DNA from: Paludibacteraceae bacterium | GTDB taxonomy: Bacteria > Bacteroidota > Bacteroidia > Bacteroidales > Paludibacteraceae | Assembly: GCA_017960065.1 (NCBI GenBank) | Contig: JAGCZK010000095.1 | Span: 1-15,509, forward strand | DNA: 15,509 nt | Direction: 5' to 3' | Shown: positions 1-6,874 of the stretch, in pieces | How the letters are laid out: each line of letters begins with the position of its first letter | How positions within the stretch are numbered: the stretch's first letter is position 1 | Translations under genes and position numbers: made by a program | Notes under the pieces: generated by a model | Told to the model about the DNA's origin: nothing | What the model saw: only the letters and a program-made list of their open reading frames with translations | The model's database searches: none

Positions 1-1899
1 ACGTAACATTTGTTCGATGTAGCCTTCGGTATAGTCGGGGACAACATCGGTAATCCGGCCCTGGGCGTCGTGCTGCAGGCGGTAAACCGGATTGACAAAC
101 CCCTTGTAGGGCGCAATCTGCAGCTGCTCGTACCGTTGCAGAATCTCGCGGTGCAGCACCGGGTCGATTTTGACGCCGTAGGTTTCGACCAGCTGTTTGC
201 CCGCCTCGTAGTCGCCTTCCGACTTGATGCGCTGGATTTCGCCCAGCAACTGGCCGAACAGCTGGCGCAAGGCTTCGTAATCGGTGATTTGGAGGTAGGT
301 TTTGCCGTCTTTGCGCACCCAGTCGCAGACGCCGGCTTTCTGGCCGCGCTCAAACACCCAGCGGGCAATCAGCGCACGGTTGCGCATGTGGGCCTCTTCG
401 TAGTTTTCGCCCAGCGGAATGCGTACCGACTGGGTCAGCAGCCCCACCAGCATCTGGTGGTAATAGGCGGCTTTGTAGGCCTCCTTGTCGGGAAGCACGC
501 CCAACTCGAGCATTTTCGCATCGGCCATGAAGTAGAGGGCGAACAAATCGGCGCGGGCTTCTTCGAGGGTGGCACCGTAGGCTTTGAGGGCATCGGTCGA
601 AACCCCTTCGAGCAGTTGGCCCGAGCCGTGTCCGAGGCATTCGTGCAAGTCGGTGTGCAGCACATCGGTGATAAAACCGTACTTTTCGTACAGCTGGCGG
701 TCGGCCTCATTTTCGTAAAACTCTTCGTTGAATCCGTTGCCTTGGGCCGCCATTTCGTAGGCCTGCATGATGTTTTCGATGGTGACCGATTTGGAGCCGT
801 ACTGTTTGCGGATCCAGTCGGCGTTGGGCAGGTTGATGCCGATCGGGGTGGCCGGGTAGCAGTCGCCGGCGAGCATGGCGGCGGTGATGACCTTGGCCGA
901 AATGCCCTTGACCTCTTTTTTGCGGAAGCGGTCGTCGATGGGCGAGTGGGCCTCAAACCAGGCGGCCTGGTCGCTGATGGCTTTGGTGCGCTTGGTGGCG
1001 GCTTCGTTGCGGAAGTTGACCAGCGACTCCCAGCTACCCTTGAAGCCGAGTGGGTCGCCGTAGGTTTCGATAAAGCCGTTGACAAAATCGACCTGGCTCT
1101 GCGTGTCGCGGGTCCACAGAATCGAGTATTCGTCAAAAATCTTCAAATCGCCCGTGCGGTAGTAGTCAATCAGGCGTTCGATCACCTGTTTCTGCGCTTC
1201 GGTTTCGGCGTAGTTCAGGGCCTGGCGCAGGTGGAAACAAATGGCTTGGATCGAATTTCCATAGAGGCCGTCTTCTTTCCAGACGCGTTCTTCGATGCGG
1301 CCGTCCGACGTTTTTTCGAGCCGCGAGTTGAGCCCGTACGAAACCGGCTCGGGGTCGGTGGAATCCGACATCGCCCCGTAGAAGTGTTCGACTTCGGCTT
1401 GCGTCACTTCCCGGTAAAAGTTGCAGGCCGAGCCTTGGATCAAATCGCCGCCCTCGTCGAGTTGCACGCGCTTGGCGTCGAAGGCGGGGTCGAACAGCAC
1501 CTGTTCCCACAGTTGGCGGTCGCCCTGGTAGCCGATGTTGTCGAGCAGTCGGTTCCAGTAGGCCGAGTCAAAACCGGTCGGCATCTTCAGGGTCGAGTAG
1601 TGATGGTGGATGCCGTTGGCAAACCAAAACCGTTTGAGATAGACGGTAAAGGCCGCAAACTCGGGCGTGTCGCGCGGCCCGGTGTAGCGTTGCCAGATAT
1701 CGGTCAGCAGGCGGCGCAGCGGCAGGTTGTAGCGGTAGTTCTGGTCAAAGATGATGTCGCGGCCCGCCAAGGCGGCCTCGCTGAGGTGGTAAACCAGCAG
1801 TTTCTGCGACAGGCTGAGCGACTCGAATCCGGGCACTTGGTAGCGCAGGACCTCGATGTCGGCAAAACGGTCCACCTGGTATGTAAACGGGGTACTCAT
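1..1899 (-). CDS. Dipeptidyl peptidase III (M49 zinc metallopeptidase), 3' end cut by window edge
   Basis: This M49 peptidase removes dipeptides from the N-terminus of short peptides. Of the protein, 633 residues are visible and no stop is reached at base 1. The zinc motif HECLGH is at residues 419-424, with His419 and His424 as ligands and Glu420 as catalytic base. EEARAD follows at 446-451, Glu447 being the expected third ligand. The spacing from His424 to Glu447 (23) is the short bacterial type, as I recall it for the Bacteroides thetaiotaomicron enzyme, and by that comparison only a dozen or so residues are missing. The ATG at 1899 is chosen because the family-like N-terminus (VLRYQVPGFESLSLSQK) begins just after it. 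The start overlaps the stop of the upstream gene as ATGA, so translational coupling is likely. No signal peptide is present, so alone it should be cytoplasmic. The family call is firm; the physiological substrate is unknown. Confidence 0.95.
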   Translation of the reverse strand, partial: MSTPFTYQVDRFADIEVLRYQVPGFESLSLSQKLLVYHLSEAALAGRDIIFDQNYRYNLPLRRLLTDIWQRYTGPRDTPEFAAFTVYLKRFWFANGIHHHYSTLKMPTGFDSAYWNRLLDNIGYQGDRQLWEQVLFDPAFDAKRVQLDEGGDLIQGSACNFYREVTQAEVEHFYGAMSDSTDPEPVSYGLNSRLEKTSDGRIEERVWKEDGLYGNSIQAICFHLRQALNYAETEAQKQVIERLIDYYRTGDLKIFDEYSILWTRDTQSQVDFVNGFIETYGDPLGFKGSWESLVNFRNEAATKRTKAISDQAAWFEAHSPIDDRFRKKEVKGISAKVITAAMLAGDCYPATPIGINLPNADWIRKQYGSKSVTIENIMQAYEMAAQGNGFNEEFYENEADRQLYEKYGFITDVLHTDLHECLGHGSGQLLEGVSTDALKAYGATLEEARADLFALYFMADAKMLELGVLPDKEAYKAAYYHQMLVGLLTQSVRIPLGENYEEAHMRNRALIARWVFERGQKAGVCDWVRKDGKTYLQITDYEALRQLFGQLLGEIQRIKSEGDYEAGKQLVETYGVKIDPVLHREILQRYEQLQIAPYKGFVNPVYRLQHDAQGRITDVVPDYTEGYIEQMLR

Positions 1900-2690
1900 T
1901 CCTTGTTCTTTATATCGATGTCCGACTCCAGGGTCCAAAGTTTTTTTTTTAGCGCAAGCGAGTCGAAGGTGAAGTCGGGGCCATAGTAGGCATAAACGCC
2001 TTCGAATGCCGGCTCGGAGGGCGACAGGTGGTCGAAGATGAAACGTTGGTGTTCGGGGTCGTATTCGATGTTCATATTGGCCTTGGCCGAGTACTCGAAG
2101 ACGCAGCGGTGCTGGGGTTTTTTGCCCGGTTGGAAGACCGGAGCGCCCAATTTCAGCTGGTTGGAGTCGGTGTCGAGTACCTCGATGACCTTGATTTTGG
2201 TGATGTCGGAATACATCGAGTATCCGAGCAAAATATAGCGGTCTTTTTGCGCGAAGGCTTTATAATACAAACATCCGTACCAATTCTTCGCATTGTATAT
2301 ACCGTGTTCTTTCGGTTTTTGTGCATTGTCCGACGACCAATGTTCTGTCAACAGTTTCTTCTTTGTCCGCAGCAGGAAATAGGCCTCGTAGCCGTAGCTG
2401 CCGTCGGTCAGACGGTAGTTCCACGACAGGATGCGCAGGCGGTTGTCGTCGGAATAGACGCTGCCCAGACCAGTCACCGTCACAAAGGCGTGGTCAAAGA
2501 CCGAATCGGTGGCGACCGCTTGGTTGACCAGCTGGCAGATTTTGCGGTTGCAGGCGGCAACCGTCGAATCGTCTTCGGCAACGTGCAGCGCGTCGAAGGC
2601 CTGTTTGAGCGCCAACTCGGTGTCGGTCACCGATGCGGTGGCCGACCAGAGGCCGAAGGTCAGTAATAGGAGCAGACTGAGTTTTTTCAT
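1896..2690 (-). CDS. Secreted/periplasmic protein of unknown function
   Basis: I do not recognise a named family for this 264-residue protein. It opens with a clear signal peptide: two lysines, a run of leucines to about residue 14, then a small-residue cleavage region ending WSATAS near residue 20. No cysteine follows as a lipobox, so a soluble periplasmic or secreted protein is expected. The mature part is rich in aromatic residues and has motif-like blocks such as LRILSWNYRLTDGSYGYEAY (about 85-104) and GVYAYYGPDFTFDSLALKKK near the C-terminus. No catalytic signature is evident. It lies 14 bases after ygiQ and overlaps the peptidase gene by ATGA, so co-transcription with both is very likely. 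Two oddities: G+C falls to 49 of 120 at 2221-2340, well below the neighbours, and an A10 run (coding strand) lies 42 bases before the stop codon, preceded by a CTA leucine codon. Confidence 0.85.
   Translation of the reverse strand: MKKLSLLLLLTFGLWSATASVTDTELALKQAFDALHVAEDDSTVAACNRKICQLVNQAVATDSVFDHAFVTVTGLGSVYSDDNRLRILSWNYRLTDGSYGYEAYFLLRTKKKLLTEHWSSDNAQKPKEHGIYNAKNWYGCLYYKAFAQKDRYILLGYSMYSDITKIKVIEVLDTDSNQLKLGAPVFQPGKKPQHRCVFEYSAKANMNIEYDPEHQRFIFDHLSPSEPAFEGVYAYYGPDFTFDSLALKKKLWTLESDIDIKNKE
1941..1950 (-). repeat. A10 homopolymer (coding strand), possible slippage site
   Basis: Ten consecutive T on the plus strand give AAA AAA AAA (Lys-Lys-Lys) plus one preceding A in the unknown secreted-protein gene. 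After the run, frame 0 reads LWTLESDIDIKNKE and stops. The -1 frame reads TLDPGVGHRYKEQG and continues through the peptidase ATG at 1899 without a stop. The +1 frame ends after about ten codons at a TAA. I see only a weak possible stem downstream and no AGGAG-like element upstream, so programmed frameshifting is not demonstrated. Confidence 0.9.
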
Positions 2691-2704
2691 GGGCGGTTAT
2701 GGAT

Positions 2705-4453
2705 TTAGGAATAGACCCGTTTGAGCCACTGAAGTTTACCGAGGCGTTTGAGGGTCTGTACGATTTGTTTTTTGGATTCGGGCATATACCAGAAGAAAAA
2801 GTGGCGTTGCAGCTGCTTGTCTTCGGGTTTGTGGGCGCAATAGACCCGTTGGAGGGTCAACGGATGAAAACCGGTGTAATACATCTCGGTCGAAAGGGTC
2901 ATCGGCGTGGGGGTGAAGTCCTGCACCTGCTCGAGTTTGAAGTGCATCCGTTTGGTCTTTACCGCCAGCGAGGCCATGTCGTCGATGGTGCAGCCCGGGT
3001 GGCTCGAAATGAAATACGGAATGAGCTGCTGGTTAAGGCCGGCTTCGCGGTTGATGCGGTCAAACTGCCGGGCAAAGCGTTCGAAACATTCGAACGAGGG
3101 CTTGCGCATCAGGTTCAGCACCGTGTCTTCGGTATGTTCGGGCGCCACTTTCAACCGGCCCGAAACGTGCTTGGTGATAAGCTCGCGGGCATATTCGTCG
3201 TCCACGACCAGGTCGTATCGGATACCGCTGCCCACAAAGCTTTTCTTGATCCCGGGCAGGGCATCTACGGCGCGATAAACCTCGAGCAGGGGGCCGAAGT
3301 CGGTGTTCAGGTTGGGGCAGATGGCCGGATGCAGGCAGCTGGGGCGCGGGCATTTGGCGCATTTGTCCAAATCCTTGCCCTCAATGCGGTACATGTTGGC
3401 CGACGGACCGCCCAAATCGCTGATGTAGCCTTTGAAGTCGGGCTCGGCGGCAATGCGCTGCACCTCGCGCACAACCGACGCTTTCGAGCGGGAGGCGATG
3501 AATTTGCCCTGATGGGCCGAAATGGTGCAGTACGAACAGCCTCCGAAGCAGCCGCGGTGCAGGGTGACCGAGTGCTTGATCATTTCGAAGGCCGGAATGG
3601 TCTTTCCCTTGTAGCGCGGATGGGGCCGGCGCGTGTAGGGCAGTTCGTAGATGGCGTCGAGTTCTTCGGTGGTGAGCAGGTCGAAGGGCGGCTCCGAAAC
3701 CACCATGCGCTGGCCGACTGCCTGTCCGATGCGGAAATCGCTGTGCCGGCGGTTGGTTTCGCGTTCGAATTTGCCGAAGTTTTCGGCCTGTTTGTATTTC
3801 GATTTCAGGCATTCTTCGTGCGAATGCAAGAGGATATCGACCTTTTGCGGGGCCGTCAGGCGCACCGTCTGGCGCACCTGGGTCTGCTCAAACGGAATGC
3901 CCTCGAGCAGTTGGCGGGCCAGGCTTTGCAGGGGTTTTTCGCCCATGCCGTAGATGAGCAGGTCGGCTTGGCTGTCAACCAGGATGCTGGGCATCAGGCT
4001 GTCGCTCCAATAGTCGTAGTGGGTGAAACGGCGCTGCGAGGCCTCGATGCCGCCGATAACCAGCGGAACGTCGGGGTAGAGTTGCTTCAAAATCCGGCTA
4101 TAAACCGTTACGGCGCGGTCTGGGCGGGCTCCCGCACGTCCTTCGGGCGTGTAGGCGTCGGTCGAGCGCAGGCGCCGGGCGGCCGTATAGTGGTTGACCA
4201 TCGAGTCCATCGAACCGCCCGAAATCGCAAAAAACAGGCGGGGAACCCCCATTTTTTTGAAATCCCGCAAGTCGTCGCGCCAGCCGGGTTGGGGCACCAC
4301 AGCCACCCGCAGGCCTTCGGCTTCGAGCACGCGCGCAACTACCGCCGCCCCAAAAGAGGGGTGATCGACGAAGGCGTCGCCGCTGAACAGCACCACATCG
4401 ACGTAGTCCCAGCCGAGCGCCTCCATTTCCTTTTTGGTAGTCGGAAAGATCAT
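2705..4453 (-). CDS. ygiQ: YgiQ family radical SAM protein
   Basis: This 582-residue protein belongs to the YgiQ family of radical SAM proteins, whose reaction is not established to my knowledge. The N-terminal region (about 1-285) carries family blocks such as VLFSGDAFVDHPSFGAAV and VVPQPGWRDDLRDFKK. The radical SAM cluster motif is CFGGCSYC with Cys302, Cys306 and Cys309 as 4Fe-4S ligands. A second cysteine group, Cys365, Cys368, Cys373 and Cys379 in CAKCPRPSCLHPAIC, may bind another metal or cluster. The C-terminal part (about 510-575, FTPTPMTLSTEMYYTGFHPL) matches the usual YgiQ C-terminal domain; the protein is shorter than the roughly 740-residue E. coli form. The ATG at 4453 overlaps the ctpA stop as ATGA and fits the usual start (LPTTKKE-like). 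No signal peptide; cytoplasmic. Confidence 0.95.
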   Translation of the reverse strand: MIFPTTKKEMEALGWDYVDVVLFSGDAFVDHPSFGAAVVARVLEAEGLRVAVVPQPGWRDDLRDFKKMGVPRLFFAISGGSMDSMVNHYTAARRLRSTDAYTPEGRAGARPDRAVTVYSRILKQLYPDVPLVIGGIEASQRRFTHYDYWSDSLMPSILVDSQADLLIYGMGEKPLQSLARQLLEGIPFEQTQVRQTVRLTAPQKVDILLHSHEECLKSKYKQAENFGKFERETNRRHSDFRIGQAVGQRMVVSEPPFDLLTTEELDAIYELPYTRRPHPRYKGKTIPAFEMIKHSVTLHRGCFGGCSYCTISAHQGKFIASRSKASVVREVQRIAAEPDFKGYISDLGGPSANMYRIEGKDLDKCAKCPRPSCLHPAICPNLNTDFGPLLEVYRAVDALPGIKKSFVGSGIRYDLVVDDEYARELITKHVSGRLKVAPEHTEDTVLNLMRKPSFECFERFARQFDRINREAGLNQQLIPYFISSHPGCTIDDMASLAVKTKRMHFKLEQVQDFTPTPMTLSTEMYYTGFHPLTLQRVYCAHKPEDKQLQRHFFFWYMPESKKQIVQTLKRLGKLQWLKRVYS

Positions 4454-6081
4454 TTGGTCAGTATCTCTTTGTATCGCTTGGTGTCGAGCAGTATCTTTTT
4501 GGCTTCCTGAAGCACCTGGTCGAACGGAATGGTGCCGGCTACCGCCCCTTGGGGATAGTAGCGCTCCAGAATTTCGCTGCTCAGGTACATCTTCACATAT
4601 TTGCTGTCGTTGCCGAGGTCGGCCGAAAGGTCGGGGTGCAGGGCCTGACGCAGGGCTTCGAATTCGTTGGCGGCGGCTTCATAGCGTTTTTCGTATTGGG
4701 CCACATCGATCAGCTCGTCGAGGTACTTTTCGCTGTTCGACAGGTAGGGGTGTCCGCTGGCCAGAACGTAGGCCTTGAACTTTTCGTATTCAAAATCGTT
4801 GAAGTCGAACTGGCCGATCGGGGCGATGCTGTCGTGTGCCAGACGGTATTCGGTGGCGTAGTCGAAGGCCAGGTTGTGCTCGATGATGTAGTACATGATC
4901 ATCGGAATGGTGTCGGATTTGACGCATACGTCGGGCGAAATGCCGCGGCCGTCGCGCACAATCCGTCCGTGACGGGTCTTGAATTCGGAGGTCAGGCTGT
5001 CGGGAATTTCGCTCTCGTTTTCGCTGTCGGCCATGTCGTACACGCGTGCCTGGATGCAGCGGCCGCTCGGGATGTAGTATTTCGATGTCGTGACCTTGAG
5101 CTGGCCGTCGTAGGGGAGCGGGTAGGTGGCTTGCACCAGTCCTTTGCCGTAGGTGCGCTCGCCGACAATCACCGCCCGGTCGAGGTCTTGCAGGGCGCCC
5201 GACACAATTTCGGAGGCCGAGGCGGTTTCGTCATTGACCAGCACCACCAGGGGCAACTCAGGAAATTCGGGGTTCGAAGCGGTTTTGTACACGCGATCGA
5301 CCTTGTTGCCCTTGACGCGGGTGGTAACGATGGTTTCGCCTTTCGGTAGAAAGAGGTTGGCGATGTTGACCGCCTCGTTGAGCAGGCCGCCCGGATTTCC
5401 GCGCAGATCGAGGATGAGCGACTGCATCCCTTGCGCACTGAGCTTTTTCAGCGTCAGCTTGATTTCGGAAGAGCAGTCTTCGGTAAACGAATTGAGCTTG
5501 ATGTAGGCCGTTTGCCCGTTGAGCATGCCGGCATACCCGATGGCCGATACGTGGATGTGTTCGCGAATCAGTTCTTCGGTAAAGCTTTTTTTCTGTCCGG
5601 GGCGGCTGATTTTGATCCGGACTTTGGTCCCCGGCGTGCCGCGCAGCATGCCCGAAGCGTCTTCCACCTTCTTGCCCTTCATCGACTTGCCGTCGATTTC
5701 GAGCAGCAGGTCGCCGGCCTGCAGCCCGGCTTTTTGGGCGGGAGTGCCTTCGTACACTTTGCTGATGCAGACGTTTTCGCCGTGCAGAAAAATGGTGGCG
5801 CCGATGCCGGCGTATTCGCCCGTGGTCGAGTATTTGAAGTCTTTGACCGTTTCGGCCGAAATGTAGTTGGTATAGGGGTCGAGCTTTTGCAACATGCCGT
5901 TGATACCGGCTTGCACCACTTTGTCAACCGGAATCGAATCGACATAGTGCAGTTGCAGTTCCTTGACGATGGAGTTGAACAGGTCGAGGTTTTTGGCGAT
6001 GGCGAAGTAGGTGTCTTCTTTGGCCGACAGGCATTGCGTGCACAAGGCAATGCAGAGCAAGGTGAGTATGCGATGTTTCAT
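4450..6081 (-). CDS. S41 family carboxyl-terminal processing peptidase (CtpA-like)
   Basis: This secreted serine protease of the CtpA/Prc type cleaves proteins near their C-terminus in the cell envelope. From the ATG at 6081 it has 543 residues: signal peptide MKHRILTLLCIALCTQCLSA (1-20), a helical N-terminal region, a PDZ domain (about 88-165, with GIGATIFL and AGLQAGDLLLEIDG), then the S41 core. The catalytic Ser288 lies in NDETASASEI and Lys313 and Gln317 in GKGLVQ; the spacings of 25 and 4 match the Ser/Lys/Gln triad of known CtpB. DLRGNPGG is at 225-232. A roughly 140-residue C-terminal extension follows, as in many Bacteroidetes S41 proteases. An upstream in-frame ATG at 6099 would add MSIFVL, but it lies before the -7 box, so 6081 is preferred. 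The stop overlaps ygiQ as ATGA. It heads a four-gene unit. Its targets are unknown. Confidence 0.95.
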   Translation of the reverse strand: MKHRILTLLCIALCTQCLSAKEDTYFAIAKNLDLFNSIVKELQLHYVDSIPVDKVVQAGINGMLQKLDPYTNYISAETVKDFKYSTTGEYAGIGATIFLHGENVCISKVYEGTPAQKAGLQAGDLLLEIDGKSMKGKKVEDASGMLRGTPGTKVRIKISRPGQKKSFTEELIREHIHVSAIGYAGMLNGQTAYIKLNSFTEDCSSEIKLTLKKLSAQGMQSLILDLRGNPGGLLNEAVNIANLFLPKGETIVTTRVKGNKVDRVYKTASNPEFPELPLVVLVNDETASASEIVSGALQDLDRAVIVGERTYGKGLVQATYPLPYDGQLKVTTSKYYIPSGRCIQARVYDMADSENESEIPDSLTSEFKTRHGRIVRDGRGISPDVCVKSDTIPMIMYYIIEHNLAFDYATEYRLAHDSIAPIGQFDFNDFEYEKFKAYVLASGHPYLSNSEKYLDELIDVAQYEKRYEAAANEFEALRQALHPDLSADLGNDSKYVKMYLSSEILERYYPQGAVAGTIPFDQVLQEAKKILLDTKRYKEILTK

Positions 6082-6086
6082 AAGCA

Positions 6087-6124
6087 CAAATATAGACAAT
6101 ATCTATGATATTTGTACTTCAAAA
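6087..6124 (-). promoter_or_regulatory. Bacteroidetes-type promoter of the ctpA operon
   Basis: On the minus strand TATATTTG (6094-6087) matches the -7 consensus TAnnTTTG exactly. The nearest -33-like TTTTG (6124-6120) is 25 bases upstream, longer than the usual 19-22. Only five bases separate the -7 box from the ATG at 6081, so transcription should begin at or next to the start codon. ACAAATAT (6086-6093) and its inverted copy ATATTTGT (6108-6115) flank 14 bases across the promoter and could be an operator. Confidence 0.65.
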
Positions 6125-6142
6125 CGGCTTAAAATCCCGTCG

Positions 6143-6151
6143 TGTGGATAA
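6143..6151 (-). promoter_or_regulatory. Perfect DnaA-box 9-mer (TTATCCACA)
   Basis: TTATCCACA on the minus strand equals the E. coli DnaA-box consensus. It lies in the 102-base gap upstream of ctpA, about 50 bases before the -7 box and beside an AT-rich stretch (6081-6136). I noticed no second consensus box, so this is not an origin on present evidence. It may be a regulatory DnaA site or chance. Confidence 0.4.
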
Positions 6152-6183
6152 GTTTTACCCGCCCCGGCGCAACCGGTGCCGAA

Positions 6184-6675
6184 TTATTTCCGGGAGGCTT
6201 CGAGCAGCGCGTTGAGGAGCTCGGCAATCTCGCTTGCCCTGTGGTCAAGGTAGCTGACGGAGATGGCAGCCTGGCCATCCATCCACTTGTTCGCGAGTTT
6301 GCTCTTCCATCCGCCTTTCTCTGCCTCTTCCTTTACTCTGGCAGCGGCTTCCGGCGTATAAACGGCATAGATGTACTCTTTAGTTCTTCTGTTCCAGGTA
6401 AATTCTTCGACATCCGAAAAGAAAATCTCTTTCTTCTTTTCGCAAATGACAATACTTTTTTCGCTGATAATCAAGGCCGGGCGGTTCCAACGGCTGATCA
6501 GGACGTACAACGAGACAAAAAACGTGCCGGTGAACAATCCGAACAAAAACCATGTGCCGAAGGATGGAGTGCCACAAAAATTCTCCTTGCCGGTAAAGTA
6601 CACGAAGAACAGTGAAGCGATGATGACTAATCCGTAAATGATTTTCGAGTGGTAGATTTTTACTTCATTTTCCAT
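6184..6675 (-). CDS. Small two-TM membrane protein, STM3941/PH-like
   Basis: This 163-residue protein has two predicted transmembrane helices (about 11-28 and 41-61) separated by a short loop with GKENFCGTPSFG, followed by a soluble C-terminal domain. The order short N-terminus, hairpin, then RPALIISEKSIVI and a small beta-rich domain resembles the STM3941 group of small bacterial membrane proteins with a PH-like domain; no biochemical role is known to me. That assignment is from pattern memory only. The gene starts at 6675, just 27 bases after the tRNA terminator. The best promoter guess is TAAATCTG (6687-6680), one mismatch from TAnnTTTG and without a well-spaced -33. Composition is unlike its surroundings: I count 45 G+C in the 120 bases 6361-6480 (37.5%) against 36 of 60 in part of ctpA (5041-5100). 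With the neighbouring tRNA this hints at later acquisition, without proof. Confidence 0.8.
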   Translation of the reverse strand: MENEVKIYHSKIIYGLVIIASLFFVYFTGKENFCGTPSFGTWFLFGLFTGTFFVSLYVLISRWNRPALIISEKSIVICEKKKEIFFSDVEEFTWNRRTKEYIYAVYTPEAAARVKEEAEKGGWKSKLANKWMDGQAAISVSYLDHRASEIAELLNALLEASRK

Positions 6676-6702
6676 AGGACAGATTTATTTTGGTGCATTC
6701 TT

Positions 6703-6743
6703 AAAAAAAGCGGACAAACAATCAAGTGATCATTTGTCCGCTT
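6703..6743 (-). terminator. Intrinsic terminator of tRNA-Asn
   Basis: A perfect 11-bp inverted repeat, AAGCGGACAAA (6708-6718) and TTTGTCCGCTT (6733-6743), surrounds a 14-base loop. On the minus strand the stem runs directly into T7 (6709-6703). It begins three bases after the tRNA 3' end, so it terminates that transcript. Confidence 0.9.
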
Positions 6744-6746
6744 GAG

Positions 6747-6820
6747 CTCTCCCTCTTGGACTTGAACCAAGGACCCTCTGATTAACAGTCAGATGCTCTA
6801 ACCGACTGAGCTAAGGAAGA
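6747..6820 (-). tRNA. tRNA-Asn (anticodon GTT)
   Basis: The 74-base gene folds into a full cloverleaf. The acceptor stem is TCTTCCT/AGGGAGA with one G-T pair. The D arm is GCTC/GAGC. The anticodon stem TCTGA/TCAGA encloses loop CTGTTAA with anticodon GTT. The T arm is CTTGG/CCAAG around TTCAAGT. The discriminator is G and CCA is not encoded. It is a single-gene unit with a promoter on one side and an intrinsic terminator on the other. Confidence 0.97.
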
Positions 6821-6843
6821 GTGTTGTGCTCTCAAAAGCGATG

Positions 6844-6874
6844 CAAATGTACGGCTTATTGTTGAGCTGTGCAA
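6844..6874 (-). promoter_or_regulatory. Promoter of tRNA-Asn
   Basis: On the minus strand TACATTTG (6851-6844) matches the TAnnTTTG -7 box exactly. A -33 TTG (6874-6872) lies 20 bases upstream, the expected spacing. Transcription would start near 6837, about 17 bases before the mature tRNA 5' end. Confidence 0.8.

Noticed and set aside
10..1986. 658-codon open frame on the plus strand opposite the peptidase gene
   Set aside because: The minus-strand frame has intact M49 motifs. The antisense frame stays open because TTA, CTA and TCA codons are rare in these G+C-rich genes; its translation has no recognisable domain.
2699..4510. 603-codon open frame on the plus strand opposite ygiQ
   Set aside because: It is a codon-bias shadow of ygiQ, which has all family motifs on the other strand. 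Similar shadows at 4549-5349, 5431-6108, 8234-9172, 11236-12210, 12421-13392 and 13560-14486 were dropped for the same reason.
6082..6099. Upstream ATG for the S41 protease
   Set aside because: It lies upstream of the -7 box, and the ATG at 6081 gives a normal signal peptide directly.
6164..6176. CCGG hairpin (loop CGCAA) after the small membrane protein gene
   Set aside because: The stem is only 4 bp plus broken extensions and no T tract follows, so it is too weak to call a terminator.
6680..6687. TAAATCTG as promoter of the small membrane protein gene
   Set aside because: It has one mismatch in the key TTTG, and the nearest TTTG upstream is 27 bases away; kept only as a remark in the gene entry.
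6747..6820. tRNA-Asn as an attachment site of an integrated element
   Set aside because: No integrase gene, no second copy of the tRNA 3' end and no mobile genes are visible in the window.
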